A stretch of DNA of 64,000 nt from Cellulophaga sp. RHA19 (lineage in GTDB: Bacteria > Bacteroidota > Bacteroidia > Flavobacteriales > Flavobacteriaceae). The notes under the pieces are model-generated. The model saw nothing but the letters and a program-made list of their open reading frames with translations, made no database searches and had not been told where the DNA came from. The stretch lies in contig NZ_PHUL01000001.1 in the NCBI RefSeq assembly GCF_002813425.1, positions 806,001 through 870,000 on the forward strand, read 5' to 3'. This document shows positions 1-9,021 of this stretch, piece by piece (position 1 is the stretch's first letter; each line of letters begins with the position of its first letter). The translations under genes and the position numbers were made by a program.

Positions 1-421
1 CATCTTGTGTATTACCAGAAGTGTTTACAGATATATAACCACCTGCGTGTTGTATACGATCAAAAGCACCTCTATCTACAACTAAATCCTTTAATACAGG
101 AAATGCAGCTGCTCTAAATGGCTCTATTGTAATAGTATCACCATCTTTAAACATACGCATGTGCAATTGACATGTAGTTACCCCTCTATCTGGCCCGTGA
201 GCTTCACCATTAATATACATAGAGCACATACCGCAAATACCTTCGCGACAATCATGATCAAAAGCTACTGGCTCCTCACCAGAGTTAATTAACTGTTCGT
301 TTAAAACATCCATCATTTCTAAGAAAGACATATGTTCTGAGATCTCAGTCACTTTATAATCGACCATCTGACCTTTAGATTGAGCATCTTTTTGACGCCA
401 AATTTTAAGTGTTAAATTCAT
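1..421 (-). CDS. sdhB: Succinate dehydrogenase/fumarate reductase iron-sulfur subunit, 5' part
   Basis: The reverse strand reads from an ATG at 421 to the window edge, giving about 140 N-terminal residues that start [10 protein letters not shown]. The sequence carries the plant-type 2Fe-2S ligand motif CREGICGMC followed by a further Cys in the TTCQLHMR stretch, as in the N-terminal ferredoxin domain of SdhB/FrdB. The C-terminal domain that would hold the 4Fe-4S and 3Fe-4S clusters lies outside the window. It follows sdhA by 10 bases and is the last visible gene of an sdhCAB operon. The product would pass electrons from the flavoprotein to the membrane cytochrome b and menaquinone. The 3' end is missing only because the window ends. 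Confidence 0.95.
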   Translation of the reverse strand, partial: MNLTLKIWRQKDAQSKGQMVDYKVTEISEHMSFLEMMDVLNEQLINSGEEPVAFDHDCREGICGMCSMYINGEAHGPDRGVTTCQLHMRMFKDGDTITIEPFRAAAFPVLKDLVVDRGAFDRIQHAGGYISVNTSGNTQD

Positions 422-431
422 AATGTCTATC

Positions 432-2447
432 TTATTTATATGAACGTTGTTTTAATTCAATTTCGTTAAACTCAAGGTCTTCTTTGTGTAAAATAGCATC
501 TCCAGGTTCTCCTTTATATTCCCAAGCAGAAACAAAAGCAAACTCCTTATCATTACGCTTAGCTTCACCCTTTTGCTCACCATCTAACTCTACAGACTCT
601 TCTCTAAAGTGACCACCACAAGACTCTTCTCTTTCCAAAGCATCTTTTGCAAACAACTCTCCTAGCTCTAAGAAATCTGCTACACGACCAGCCTTCTCTA
701 ATTCGCTATTTAATTCATTTGCATTACCTGGAACACTAACGTTTTTGTAAAAATCTTCACGTAATTCTTTAATCTCTACCATTGCCTCTCTTAACCCTTG
801 TGCGTTACGAGACATACCACATTTCTCCCACATAATATTACCTAATTTCTTATGGTAATAATCTACAGAATGAGATCCTTTATTATTTACAAAGAAGTTA
901 ATTTTATCTGTCACTTCCTTTTCAGCAGCATCAAACTCTGGTGTATCAGTAGGAATTTTACCTGTTCTAATTTCGTGAGAAAGATAATCTCCAATTGTAT
1001 AAGGCAAAACAAAATAACCATCTGCTAAACCTTGCATTAAAGCAGAAGCTCCTAATCTGTTTGCACCGTGATCAGAGAAGTTTGCTTCACCAATACAGTA
1101 TAAACCGTCTACAGTAGTCATTAAGTTATAATCTACCCATACACCACCCATTGTATAATGTACCGCTGGGTATATCATCATTGGAGTTTTATAAGGATCT
1201 TGATCTACAATTTTCTCGTACATCTGAAAAAGGTTACCATATTTAGCCTTAACTATTGCAGCACCTAATTCATATATCTTATCTGCAGAAGCATTAGCTA
1301 TATTATGAATTTTAGCCTGCTCTTTACCATATCTTTCAATAGCAGAGGCAAAATCTAAATAAACAGCTTCACCAGTTGCATTAACACCGTAACCAGCATC
1401 ACAACGTTCTTTTGCTGCTCTAGATGCAACATCACGCGGTACTAAGTTACCAAATGCAGGGTATCTTCTTTCTAAGTAATAATCTCTTTCATCTTCAGAC
1501 AAATCGGTCGGCTTTTTCTTGCCTTCACGAATTGCTAAAACATCATCCATATTTTTAGGAACCCAAATACGACCATCATTACGCAAAGATTCTGACATCA
1601 ATGTTAATTTAGATTGATAGTCTCCTGAACGCGGAATACACGTTGGGTGAATTTGAGTATAACAAGGGTTTGCAAAAAATGCTCCCTTTTTATGTATTTT
1701 CCAAGCAGCAGTTGCATTAGAACCCATTGCATTTGTAGACAAGAAATAAACGTTACCATAACCACCAGAAGCAATTACAACTGCGTGTGCAGAATGACGT
1801 TCTATTTCTCCTGTAACTAAGTTACGAGCAATAATACCACGCGCTTTACCATCTATTTTTACAACATCTAACATTTCATGACGATTGAACGGTGTAATTT
1901 TACCACGTGCAATTTGTCTGTTCATTGCAGAATATGCTCCTAATAATAACTGTTGTCCTGTTTGCCCTTTAGCATAAAAAGTTCTAGAAACTAATACTCC
2001 TCCAAAAGAACGGTTATCTAATAATCCGCCGTAATCACGAGCAAAAGGAACCCCTTGTGCTACACACTGATCTATAATATTGGCAGAAACCTCAGCCAAA
2101 CGATAAACGTTTGCCTCACGAGAACGGTAATCTCCTCCTTTAACCGTGTCATAAAACAAACGGTAAGTAGAATCTCCATCTCCTTGATAATTTTTTGCTG
2201 CATTTATACCACCTTGTGCCGCAATAGAGTGTGCTCTACGCGGAGAATCTTGGTAGCAAAATGTTTTTACATTGTAACCTAACTCTGCTAATGTAGCAGC
2301 AGCAGAACCACCTGCCAAACCAGTACCAACAACAATAACATCTATGTTACGTTTGTTAGCCGGGTTAACTAAATCTATATGGTTTTTATAATCGGTCCAC
2401 TTAGTTTTAAGAGGGCCTTTAGGTACTTTAGAATCTAATACAGACAT
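432..2447 (-). CDS. sdhA: Succinate dehydrogenase/fumarate reductase flavoprotein subunit
   Basis: 671 residues, catalysing succinate to fumarate at the cytoplasmic face of complex II. The N-terminal dinucleotide-binding motif is [12 protein letters not shown] (about 39-50). It is followed by [11 protein letters not shown], whose His73 is in the position that carries the covalent FAD in this family. The capping-domain and active-site region contains [14 protein letters not shown], and the [10 protein letters not shown] segment is typical of the FAD domain. Length and motifs fit the B. fragilis/B. subtilis-type enzyme found across Bacteroidota. It lies between sdhC (14 bases upstream) and sdhB (10 bases downstream), so the three are co-transcribed. 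Start ATG at 2447 gives [10 protein letters not shown]. Confidence 0.97.
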   Translation of the reverse strand: MSVLDSKVPKGPLKTKWTDYKNHIDLVNPANKRNIDVIVVGTGLAGGSAAATLAELGYNVKTFCYQDSPRRAHSIAAQGGINAAKNYQGDGDSTYRLFYDTVKGGDYRSREANVYRLAEVSANIIDQCVAQGVPFARDYGGLLDNRSFGGVLVSRTFYAKGQTGQQLLLGAYSAMNRQIARGKITPFNRHEMLDVVKIDGKARGIIARNLVTGEIERHSAHAVVIASGGYGNVYFLSTNAMGSNATAAWKIHKKGAFFANPCYTQIHPTCIPRSGDYQSKLTLMSESLRNDGRIWVPKNMDDVLAIREGKKKPTDLSEDERDYYLERRYPAFGNLVPRDVASRAAKERCDAGYGVNATGEAVYLDFASAIERYGKEQAKIHNIANASADKIYELGAAIVKAKYGNLFQMYEKIVDQDPYKTPMMIYPAVHYTMGGVWVDYNLMTTVDGLYCIGEANFSDHGANRLGASALMQGLADGYFVLPYTIGDYLSHEIRTGKIPTDTPEFDAAEKEVTDKINFFVNNKGSHSVDYYHKKLGNIMWEKCGMSRNAQGLREAMVEIKELREDFYKNVSVPGNANELNSELEKAGRVADFLELGELFAKDALEREESCGGHFREESVELDGEQKGEAKRNDKEFAFVSAWEYKGEPGDAILHKEDLEFNEIELKQRSYK

Positions 2448-2461
2448 ATGATACTATATTA

Positions 2462-3139
2462 TTAATGATTAAAATAATGAAAAAGGGCTATAAAAATAAA
2501 TCCTAAAGGAAGTATTATAGCATAAGCCTTACCAAAAGCCTGAAGCTTTTGTTTTCTCATAGAGCTAACTCCAGAAGATTGAAACGCAGAACTAAATCCG
2601 TGCATAAGGTGTAAAGATAAAAACACAAATGCCAAAACATAAGCGCCAACTCTTAATGGGTTAACAAACTTGTGCGTTAGCTCTTCGTAATAACGAAAGC
2701 CTTCCCCATCTGCTAATAATCCAGACATATCGCCTTGGATGTATTTTGTGTCTATTTCTGGTAACCAGAAATCAATAAAGTGAAGCACCAAGAAACCTAG
2801 TATAGCCAAACCGCTATAAATCATATTCCTACTCATCCAGCTAGAATTAGCTGCTCCATTATTTTTAGCATATTTTACTACTCTTGCTTGTCTATTTTTA
2901 AATTCAAGAATAAAGCCCATTATAAAATGATACATTACTCCAAAAATTAAAATCGGCTGTAATAAATACTGCACAGCCCAAAAAGTACCCATAAAATGAG
3001 AAGCCTCATTAAATGCGTTTGGACTAAATACCGATAAAATGTTAATAGCAAAGTGCTGAAGTAGAAAAAACATTAAAAATAAAGCAGAAAGTGCCATTGC
3101 ATACTTTCTACCAATTGAAGATTTAAAAAATCCGCTCAT
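2462..3139 (-). CDS. sdhC: Succinate dehydrogenase cytochrome b subunit
   Basis: 225 residues with about five hydrophobic segments and several His residues inside or near membrane spans (LLQHFAIN, MYHFIMGF, LHFIDFW, LHLMHGF). This is the pattern of the single-subunit, di-heme cytochrome b anchor of B. fragilis/Wolinella-type complex II, which has no separate SdhD. It anchors SdhAB in the inner membrane and exchanges electrons with menaquinone. It is the first gene of the operon, with a good promoter just upstream at 3161-3192. The family assignment rests on length, His pattern and operon position. Confidence 0.95.
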   Translation of the reverse strand: MSGFFKSSIGRKYAMALSALFLMFFLLQHFAINILSVFSPNAFNEASHFMGTFWAVQYLLQPILIFGVMYHFIMGFILEFKNRQARVVKYAKNNGAANSSWMSRNMIYSGLAILGFLVLHFIDFWLPEIDTKYIQGDMSGLLADGEGFRYYEELTHKFVNPLRVGAYVLAFVFLSLHLMHGFSSAFQSSGVSSMRKQKLQAFGKAYAIILPLGFIFIALFHYFNH

Positions 3140-3160
3140 TTGTTGTTAGTTTTTGTTCTA

Positions 3161-3192
3161 CAAATTTACGACGCAATTAAGTTATCAACAAA
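3161..3192 (-). promoter_or_regulatory. Promoter of sdhCAB (Bacteroidota type)
   Basis: On the minus strand a TTTG (-33) at 3192-3189 is followed after 20 bases by TAAATTTG at 3168-3161. The latter is a perfect match to the Bacteroidota -7 consensus TAnnTTTG. The predicted start of transcription is 5-8 bases further on, about 15 bases before the sdhC ATG at 3139. Seen by eye only; not tested. Confidence 0.65.
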
Positions 3193-3262
3193 CTTTGCCC
3201 TGATTATGTAGCATATTTAGAATTAATTTAAAGAAAGTTAGAGTAACAATTCTCTTAATTAT

Positions 3263-3270
3263 TATTTTTG
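3263..3270 (+). promoter_or_regulatory. Candidate -7 promoter element for rimK
   Basis: TATTTTTG matches TAnnTTTG about 36 bases before the rimK ATG, in the 166-base gap diverging from sdhC. No convincing -33 TTG is seen at the usual 19-21 base spacing. Confidence 0.4.
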
Positions 3271-3305
3271 ACCGATATTCATAGAAAATTATTAAGATCT
3301 AAAAG

Positions 3306-4196
3306 ATGGACATTGGGCTACTTTCTGTTAGTATGGCAGTATATTCTACCCGTAGAATTGCACAAGAAGCAGAAAAAAGAGGGCATTACATAGAGTTAAT
3401 AGACCACACTAAGTGCTCTGTTAAACTTGGTGCAGATACACCCAAAGTATATCTTAATGAAGAAGACATTACAAATGAGTTTGATGCTATAATTCCTAGA
3501 ATAGGAAACAAGGTAACAAGACACGGTGCTGCTGTTGTTAGAGAGTTTGAGCTAAATGGTGTTTTTACTACTGTAAAATCTTTAAGCATTATAAAAGCCC
3601 GTAATAAAGTAAAAACATTACAAATTATGTCTAGATGTGGTGTTCCTATTCCAGAAACATTGTTTTCTATAAATCCAAATAACATAGAATCTCAAATAGC
3701 ATTACTTGGCGGAACACCCGTAATTATTAAACTGCAAGAAGGCACACAAGGTCTTGGCGTAATATTAGCAGAGACTAAAAAATCTGCCAAGTCTATTATA
3801 GATACGTTTTACAAGATGGATACGAGTATTCTAATTCAGAAGTTTATAGCAGAATCTAACGGAGAAGATATTCGCATTTTTGTTGTAGGCAACAAAATTG
3901 TTGCTAGTATGAAAAGAACTAGCGAAGCAGGTGAGTTTAGGTCTAATGTACACAGAGGTGCAACTGCACAAATGATAGAGCCAACAGCTTTTGAATGCAA
4001 AATAGCACTTAGAGCAGTTAAACAATTAGATTTAGGAGTTGCTGGCGTAGACTTAATACGATCTAAAAACGGTCCTTTGTTAATAGAGGTAAATGCATCA
4101 CCTGGCTTAGAAGGTATAGAAAGTGCCACAGGAATTAACGTTGCAGAGAAAATTATAGAATACGTAGAGAAAAATGCATTTAAAAGAAGAAAATAA
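3306..4196 (+). CDS. rimK: RimK-type ATP-grasp alpha-L-glutamate ligase
   Basis: 296 residues with the RimK/ATP-grasp layout. An N-terminal pre-ATP-grasp domain (MDIGLLSVSM...) is followed by a lysine-containing nucleotide-binding core (VIIKLQEGTQGLGVILA). The C-terminal metal and nucleotide site is VDLIRSKNGPLLIEVNASPGLEGIE, with the Glu and Asn (EVN) that bind Mg-ATP. RimK adds glutamates to the C-terminus of ribosomal protein S6 in E. coli; related ligases act on other substrates, so the target here is unproven. The 3' end overlaps the next gene by 23 bases in another frame. That suggests translational coupling with an aspartoacylase-like hydrolase that could act on the same type of bond. 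Start ATG at 3306 is the natural family start. Confidence 0.88.
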   Translation: MDIGLLSVSMAVYSTRRIAQEAEKRGHYIELIDHTKCSVKLGADTPKVYLNEEDITNEFDAIIPRIGNKVTRHGAAVVREFELNGVFTTVKSLSIIKARNKVKTLQIMSRCGVPIPETLFSINPNNIESQIALLGGTPVIIKLQEGTQGLGVILAETKKSAKSIIDTFYKMDTSILIQKFIAESNGEDIRIFVVGNKIVASMKRTSEAGEFRSNVHRGATAQMIEPTAFECKIALRAVKQLDLGVAGVDLIRSKNGPLLIEVNASPGLEGIESATGINVAEKIIEYVEKNAFKRRK

Positions 4197-5145
4197 AACC
4201 ATTACTATTGGCACAGAAAGTGTTAAACCTGGACAAGAGAAACTGGTAAGCATAAAGATAGATAGACTACCAACAGGTACAATTATAGATATTCCTATTT
4301 ACGTATTTAACTCTAAAAATCCGGGACCAACTTTATTGGTGCAAGCTGGTTTACATGGCGACGAAATTAACGGCATAGAAATAGTACGCAGAATGCTAGA
4401 CAAAAAGTATTTTAATGTTGACAAAGGGAGCATTATTGCTGTACCAATTTTAAATATTTTTGGATTTATACATTTTTCTAGAGAGCTACCAGACGGTAAA
4501 GATGTAAACAGAAGTTTTCCTGGCTCAAAATCGGGCTCATTAGCAAGCAGAATTGCGTATCATTTTTCTAGAGAAATTTTTCCTCAGATAGATTTTGGTG
4601 TGGATTTACACACAGGTGGTGGCAGAAGGTCTAATTATCCCCAAACAAGATATACCGCAGCAGATACAAACAGTAAAAAGTTAGCCACTATTTTTAATGC
4701 TCCTTTTACATTTTCATCAGACCTTATACCTAAATCTTTTAGAAAAACGGCTTTTACAAAAGGGATACCAACTATTGTATATGAAGCCGGTGAAAGTATG
4801 CGTATAGATGAATATTCTATTGAACAAGGTGTACAAGGTATTTTAAATATTCTGCATCACTTTAATATGCTAAATAAACCAGAAGCATTAATAGCAGAAA
4901 AAGAAGAAACAGTTTATTTAACCAACAGAAAGTGGTTACGTGCACCAACAGCCGGAATGTTTTTACCAAAAATTAAAAATGGCAGCGACATAAAAAAAGG
5001 AGCTGTTATTGGCATTGTTACCGATGCTTTTTCTAAACGAAATAAAGAAATAAAAGCACCATTTACTGGTTGTGTTTTTTGTATTAATCACCAAGCTGTA
5101 GTTAACCAAGGGGAAGCCCTTTTTCACATAGGAGAATTAGCTTAA
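4174..5145 (+). CDS. Succinylglutamate desuccinylase/aspartoacylase family zinc hydrolase
   Basis: 323 residues of the AstE/AspA (M14-like) family. Zn ligands are visible as LHGDE (His61, Glu64) and DLHTGG (His146). The NRSFPG motif (Asn112-Arg113) is the substrate-binding pair of the family, and the YEAGES segment supplies the candidate catalytic Glu. The C-terminal about 90 residues form a beta-rich biotinyl-like region (LRAPTAGMFLPKIKNG). Such enzymes cleave acyl-amino-acid amide bonds; the substrate is unknown. The ATG lies inside the 3' end of rimK (23-base overlap). That coupling suggests a role in trimming or reversing RimK-type glutamylation, which is inference. Confidence 0.8.
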   Translation: MHLKEENKTITIGTESVKPGQEKLVSIKIDRLPTGTIIDIPIYVFNSKNPGPTLLVQAGLHGDEINGIEIVRRMLDKKYFNVDKGSIIAVPILNIFGFIHFSRELPDGKDVNRSFPGSKSGSLASRIAYHFSREIFPQIDFGVDLHTGGGRRSNYPQTRYTAADTNSKKLATIFNAPFTFSSDLIPKSFRKTAFTKGIPTIVYEAGESMRIDEYSIEQGVQGILNILHHFNMLNKPEALIAEKEETVYLTNRKWLRAPTAGMFLPKIKNGSDIKKGAVIGIVTDAFSKRNKEIKAPFTGCVFCINHQAVVNQGEALFHIGELA

Positions 5146-5510
5146 TTAGGGCTAATTCTTCAATTTTAACGCCAACATCTTCAATTTTTAATTTCGTTTT
5201 TACAAACTAATCAGTCTGCTTATGCAATTAATTCAAGCTTCATCAATTTAAAACGTGTATTTTATCGATCTTAAACTGCATTCCCACAGGTTATATCTCC
5301 TCAGTCAAAATATATCAAAACAACAAACAAACTAGTTGGTTTGTTAACGAACATCTGTTATTAAGAATAATTACAATTAATAACCTTTACTTAAAGTGTT
5401 AACGTAAAGACAAAATTAAGGTAATACAAACACCATAATGATTTAACAATATTGGTTACGTTGTATAATAGTTTTGCCCTCGAGAAATAATAACCAACAA
5501 CACTTTAAAA
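5146..5510. other. Intergenic region, 365 bases
   Basis: No open reading frame of note and no RNA gene recognised. The left end has a short weak hairpin around the hydrolase stop (GAATTAGC/GCTAATTC), followed by mixed T-rich sequence that could end transcription. The right end holds a perfect -7 motif, TAGTTTTG at 5469-5476, about 35 bases before the ATG at 5511. A TTG lies at 5452-5454, only 14 bases away, which is shorter than normal spacing. The middle is A+T rich without clear repeats. Confidence 0.5.
5469..5476 (+). promoter_or_regulatory. Candidate -7 promoter element for the PhoX-like lipoprotein gene
   Basis: TAGTTTTG fits TAnnTTTG at a suitable distance (34 bases) from the ATG at 5511. 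The -33 element is not clear. Confidence 0.4.
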
Positions 5511-7085
5511 ATGTACAAAAAATTATTAGTCAGGGCATTTGCATTTTCCTTGATAGGAGCAAGTATTATTAGCTGCGATCCTGAAGACGGAATTGACGGA
5601 ACAAACGGAAAAGATGGTATTGACGGAATTAACGGCCAGGACGGAAAAGATGGTGAAGACTTTACACCTACTGCATCTATATTTGAAAACAAATCTAATA
5701 TGAAGCCATTAATTGCCCTAGATGGACAATTTAACTTTGTAGAAGCATACTCCTTAGTAAGCTCTAGTGATGTGCTAAGTTTTAACGGAACAGACTTTAG
5801 AATTGGTGGGGGCGCAGATGGTGCCGGACTAATTAAAAACGGAGAAGGATATGAGTATGTTGTAAATTTTGAAGATCATTTTGCTGTTGCAAGACTATCT
5901 TTAGATAAACAGTTTAATATTACAGATGCTACATATTTACTAAACTCTAGCGTTGCAGATTTTGCTCGCCAGTGTTCTGGCACAATGTGGGAAAAGGAAA
6001 TTCACGGAGGCTCAAAAGATTTGTTTTTATCTGCTTCCGAAGCTTTTAATTTTGATGTAAAAGGAATAGACCCACTAATAGAAACTCCTACACCAACTGC
6101 TGATTTTGGCTTAGATGCATTGGGTGAATTTGCTTGGGAAAATGCTACACCATTACCACAAGGCGCATACGCAGGCCAAACTGTAATAGTTGGTGGTGAT
6201 GATGATTCTTCTGGCTCTGAAGGGCAAGTTATAATGTACCACTCTACTGCCGGTGATGCAGACTTAACTGGAGGTAAAATATATGTTTTACGCTTAAAGC
6301 AAGTGTCAGATGGCGCTGGTGCCGTTATGGATGTAACAGCAAATACGCAATACAACGAGGGCAACCTAGATTTTCAAGAAACGTATGATGTAGAATTTGT
6401 TGAAATAGTAAACGGCTCTAGCTTAACTATTGATGAAATGGAAACAGCTTGTAATGACGTTTTTGCATCTCAGTTTATGAGAGTTGAAGACGTAGATTAC
6501 CAAAAAGGGAGTGATGCAAATGCTAGAAACGTATATTTTGCAGTTACAGGCCGTGGACCAGGAAGAGGCACATATAACGATTGGGGCACAGTTTACAAGT
6601 TAGAACTAGACCCTACTAACCCATTAGAAGGTAAATTAACGCAAGTTATAAGTGGTAATACAGATACAAATAATATGGATGGTAATTTAGCAATGCTACA
6701 AAGTCCAGACAACATTTGTGTAACAGAAAACTATATTTACACGCAAGAAGACCCTAACTCTTTTAGCAGAGGACACGCTGCTTATATTTATCAGTCAGAT
6801 TTAGAAGGAAACAACTCTAAAAAAGTACTAGAATTAGTTGTTAGAAACGACTTAGCTATTGATAAAACTACTGGCTTAAGTGGCGAATTTGGTTCTTTAA
6901 TAGATATCTCTGATAAAATAGGCGAACCAGATACATTTATGCTAGCCTTACAGCCTCACTACTGGAAAAGTAATGATTTTGCTGGTGTAGACGGCGGAAC
7001 TCAATCTTTACAACACCCTTGGTTAGGAGACACACCTTACCTAGAAGGATCTCAAATTGTAATAATAAAGGGGTTACCTAGATAA
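5511..7085 (+). CDS. PhoX/DUF839-like lipoprotein with collagen-like Gly-X-Y stretch
   Basis: 524 residues. A lipoprotein signal ends at Cys22 (SIISC). It is followed by eight or so Gly-X-Y triplets rich in Asp, Asn and Lys (residues about 27-50, e.g. GTNGKDGIDGINGQDGKDGED), a collagen-like stalk. The rest resembles the PhoX/DUF839 six-bladed propeller family: an acidic GGDDDSSGSEGQVIMYHSTAG segment, then GTYNDWGTVYKLELDP and LQSPDNICVTENYIYTQEDPN. Known PhoX enzymes are Ca/Fe-dependent alkaline phosphatases. Activity is not proven here, because I did not confirm the metal ligands. It is exported and lipid-anchored, probably on the cell surface. An intrinsic terminator and then the cytochrome peroxidase gene follow on the same strand. 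Confidence 0.6.
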   Translation: MYKKLLVRAFAFSLIGASIISCDPEDGIDGTNGKDGIDGINGQDGKDGEDFTPTASIFENKSNMKPLIALDGQFNFVEAYSLVSSSDVLSFNGTDFRIGGGADGAGLIKNGEGYEYVVNFEDHFAVARLSLDKQFNITDATYLLNSSVADFARQCSGTMWEKEIHGGSKDLFLSASEAFNFDVKGIDPLIETPTPTADFGLDALGEFAWENATPLPQGAYAGQTVIVGGDDDSSGSEGQVIMYHSTAGDADLTGGKIYVLRLKQVSDGAGAVMDVTANTQYNEGNLDFQETYDVEFVEIVNGSSLTIDEMETACNDVFASQFMRVEDVDYQKGSDANARNVYFAVTGRGPGRGTYNDWGTVYKLELDPTNPLEGKLTQVISGNTDTNNMDGNLAMLQSPDNICVTENYIYTQEDPNSFSRGHAAYIYQSDLEGNNSKKVLELVVRNDLAIDKTTGLSGEFGSLIDISDKIGEPDTFMLALQPHYWKSNDFAGVDGGTQSLQHPWLGDTPYLEGSQIVIIKGLPR

Positions 7086-7112
7086 AAACAACACATATTT
7101 TTACTAAAAAGA

Positions 7113-7143
7113 TCCCTGTATCATCTGGTACAGGGACTTTTTA
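7113..7143 (+). terminator. Intrinsic terminator after the PhoX-like gene
   Basis: The 8-bp stem TCCCTGTA/TACAGGGA (7113-7120 with 7129-7136) has an 8-base loop and is followed by CTTTTTAC. It lies 28 bases after the stop codon. The next gene starts only 18 bases further on, so some read-through is likely. Confidence 0.75.
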
Positions 7144-7160
7144 CTATAAAACCACAACAA

Positions 7161-8987
7161 ATGCTTAAACACAGTTTTAAAATTATAGCTGTTCTATTTT
7201 TACTAATCTCCTCTTGCAAGCAGAAACAAAGTTATACCAAAACCACAACACCGGAAGATGTGAACTGGCAGCCGGCCCAAGAATATTACTTGGAGCAAAT
7301 GACATTAGCCACAAATTTAATAGACTCTTTAAACACATTAAAGATTGATGACTCAATTGCAAAGCCTTTATTTTTTAAACTACGATTAGCTTTTAAAAAA
7401 GCAGAACCCTACGCAGGTGTTTTAAATTCGTCTGTAACACATAAAGCCAATGGCCCTGCTTTACCAATTTATAATGATGATAGTGGCAGAATAGTTGCCC
7501 CTATTGGCTTACAAAAAATTGAAGAATCTTTATTTACAGAAGAAGGCAACCAAAAAGACTTTTTAAGAGAACTCTATTACCAAAAAGGCTTTTTAAATAA
7601 CTTAAAAGAAAATATTAAAAAAAGAGAATTAACACCTAAACGTTTTTTTATTGGCACACACCAACAATTAATGCGTATTGTTAGTTTGGCATTAGCAGGT
7701 TTTGACACTCCCGTTACAGGGCAAAGCATAACAGAGACTGCAGTTTCTTTAAAAAGCTTACATAAAGTATATCAATTATCATTGCAAGACTTAATTATAT
7801 CTAACAATGAGCAGCTAGATCGTGATTTTTCAAAAAACATACAAAGGGCGGTAAAATATATTAATAAAAATACTGACTTTGCCTTATTTGATAGATACAC
7901 GTTTATAAGGGACTATCTTAATCCAATTACTAGAAACTGGGTAGAAATAAGAAAAACATCAGAACTTTGGGATGGAAAAACAAATGCTTATCCTTTTAAT
8001 TTTGATGCTCCAACTTTTTTTGAAGAAGACAGCTTCAATACCAATTACTTTTTAGATGTGAATGATAGAAATCCGTCTGAAGAAAAAATTGCACTAGGTA
8101 AAAAGTTATTTTTTGATAAAAACTTATCTAATAATCAAACAATGTCATGTGCTACCTGCCACCTACCAAGCAAAGGTTATGCAGATGGCTTATCTTTAGG
8201 CAATGACAACAACAAAGCTTTATTACAAAGAAACACCCCTACTTTATTAAACAGTATATATCAAAAAGCTTTTTTTTGGGACGGTAGAGCAAATACAATA
8301 GATGACCAAATTAGCGCTGTTTTTAAAAACGACAAAGAGTTTAATACAGATGTGCATCGTTTTTCTGGAAACATACTAAAAGACACCACTTACTCTAAAT
8401 TATTTAAAAATGTTTTTGGCGTTGTACCCAATAGTAATCGAGAAACAGTAAGAGCAATATCTGTTTATGTATCTACACTAATTGGTTTTAATTCTAGGTT
8501 TGATAAAGATATGCGTGGCGAAACAAGCAATTTTACCACTCAAGAAAAAAATGGTTTTAATTTATTTATGGGAAAAGCTTTATGCGCAACTTGCCATTTT
8601 GTACCACTAACAAACGGCACAGTACCGCCTTTTTATAAAGAAACCGAAAAAGAAGTTATTGGCGTACCAAAAACAAGCAAAAACAAAGCTTTAGATAACG
8701 ACAGAGGATTTTATTGGGTATTTGAAGAAGACATACATGACAAAATGTTTAAAACACCAACTATTAGAAACATTACACTAACAGCACCATATATGCACAA
8801 TGGTATTTACAATACTTTAGATGAAGTTGTAAATTTCTACAATTTAGGAGGAGGAGCAGGTTTAGGTTTTTCTTTAGAGCACCAAACACTACCTTTTGAT
8901 GAGCTTAATTTATTAGAAAGCGAGCAAAAAGACTTAATTGCATTTATGCATACACTAACCGACAATTCAGTTGCAGAAAAGAATTAA
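7161..8987 (+). CDS. Lipoprotein with imelysin-like helical domain fused to di-heme cytochrome c peroxidase
   Basis: 608 residues with a lipoprotein signal ending at Cys19 (LISSC). Residues about 30-270 form a mainly helical region that resembles the imelysin/EfeO-M75-type fold in style (KLRLAFKKAEPYAG, PIGLQKIEESLF, GFDTPVTGQSITET); this link is tentative. From about 285 on it is a MauG/CCP di-heme peroxidase: a first CATCH at 330-334 (LFFDKNLSNNQTMSCATCH), a second at 475-479 (GKALCATCH), and the FKTPTIRNITLTAPYMHNG segment typical of CCP C-termini. Periplasmic reduction of peroxide or a MauG-like oxidation is the known family chemistry. The neighbouring PhoX-like protein and the helical domain hint at metal handling, which is inference. 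Confidence 0.75.
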   Translation: MLKHSFKIIAVLFLLISSCKQKQSYTKTTTPEDVNWQPAQEYYLEQMTLATNLIDSLNTLKIDDSIAKPLFFKLRLAFKKAEPYAGVLNSSVTHKANGPALPIYNDDSGRIVAPIGLQKIEESLFTEEGNQKDFLRELYYQKGFLNNLKENIKKRELTPKRFFIGTHQQLMRIVSLALAGFDTPVTGQSITETAVSLKSLHKVYQLSLQDLIISNNEQLDRDFSKNIQRAVKYINKNTDFALFDRYTFIRDYLNPITRNWVEIRKTSELWDGKTNAYPFNFDAPTFFEEDSFNTNYFLDVNDRNPSEEKIALGKKLFFDKNLSNNQTMSCATCHLPSKGYADGLSLGNDNNKALLQRNTPTLLNSIYQKAFFWDGRANTIDDQISAVFKNDKEFNTDVHRFSGNILKDTTYSKLFKNVFGVVPNSNRETVRAISVYVSTLIGFNSRFDKDMRGETSNFTTQEKNGFNLFMGKALCATCHFVPLTNGTVPPFYKETEKEVIGVPKTSKNKALDNDRGFYWVFEEDIHDKMFKTPTIRNITLTAPYMHNGIYNTLDEVVNFYNLGGGAGLGFSLEHQTLPFDELNLLESEQKDLIAFMHTLTDNSVAEKN

Positions 8988-8990
8988 AAA

Positions 8991-9021
8991 AAAACCAAAA
9001 ACTAAATTAGTTTTTGGTTTT
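8991..9021. terminator. Bidirectional terminator between convergent genes
   Basis: Long near-perfect inverted repeat of 15-base arms (8991-9005 and 9007-9021, AACCAAAAACTAA/TTAGTTTTTGGTT) flanked by A and T runs on both sides. It serves the plus-strand peroxidase gene and the minus-strand barrel gene, whose stop codon at 9007-9009 lies inside the stem. Confidence 0.8.

Noticed and set aside
2055..2282. Open frame on the plus strand inside sdhA
   Set aside because: Antisense shadow of a strongly conserved gene; no family resemblance, no promoter.
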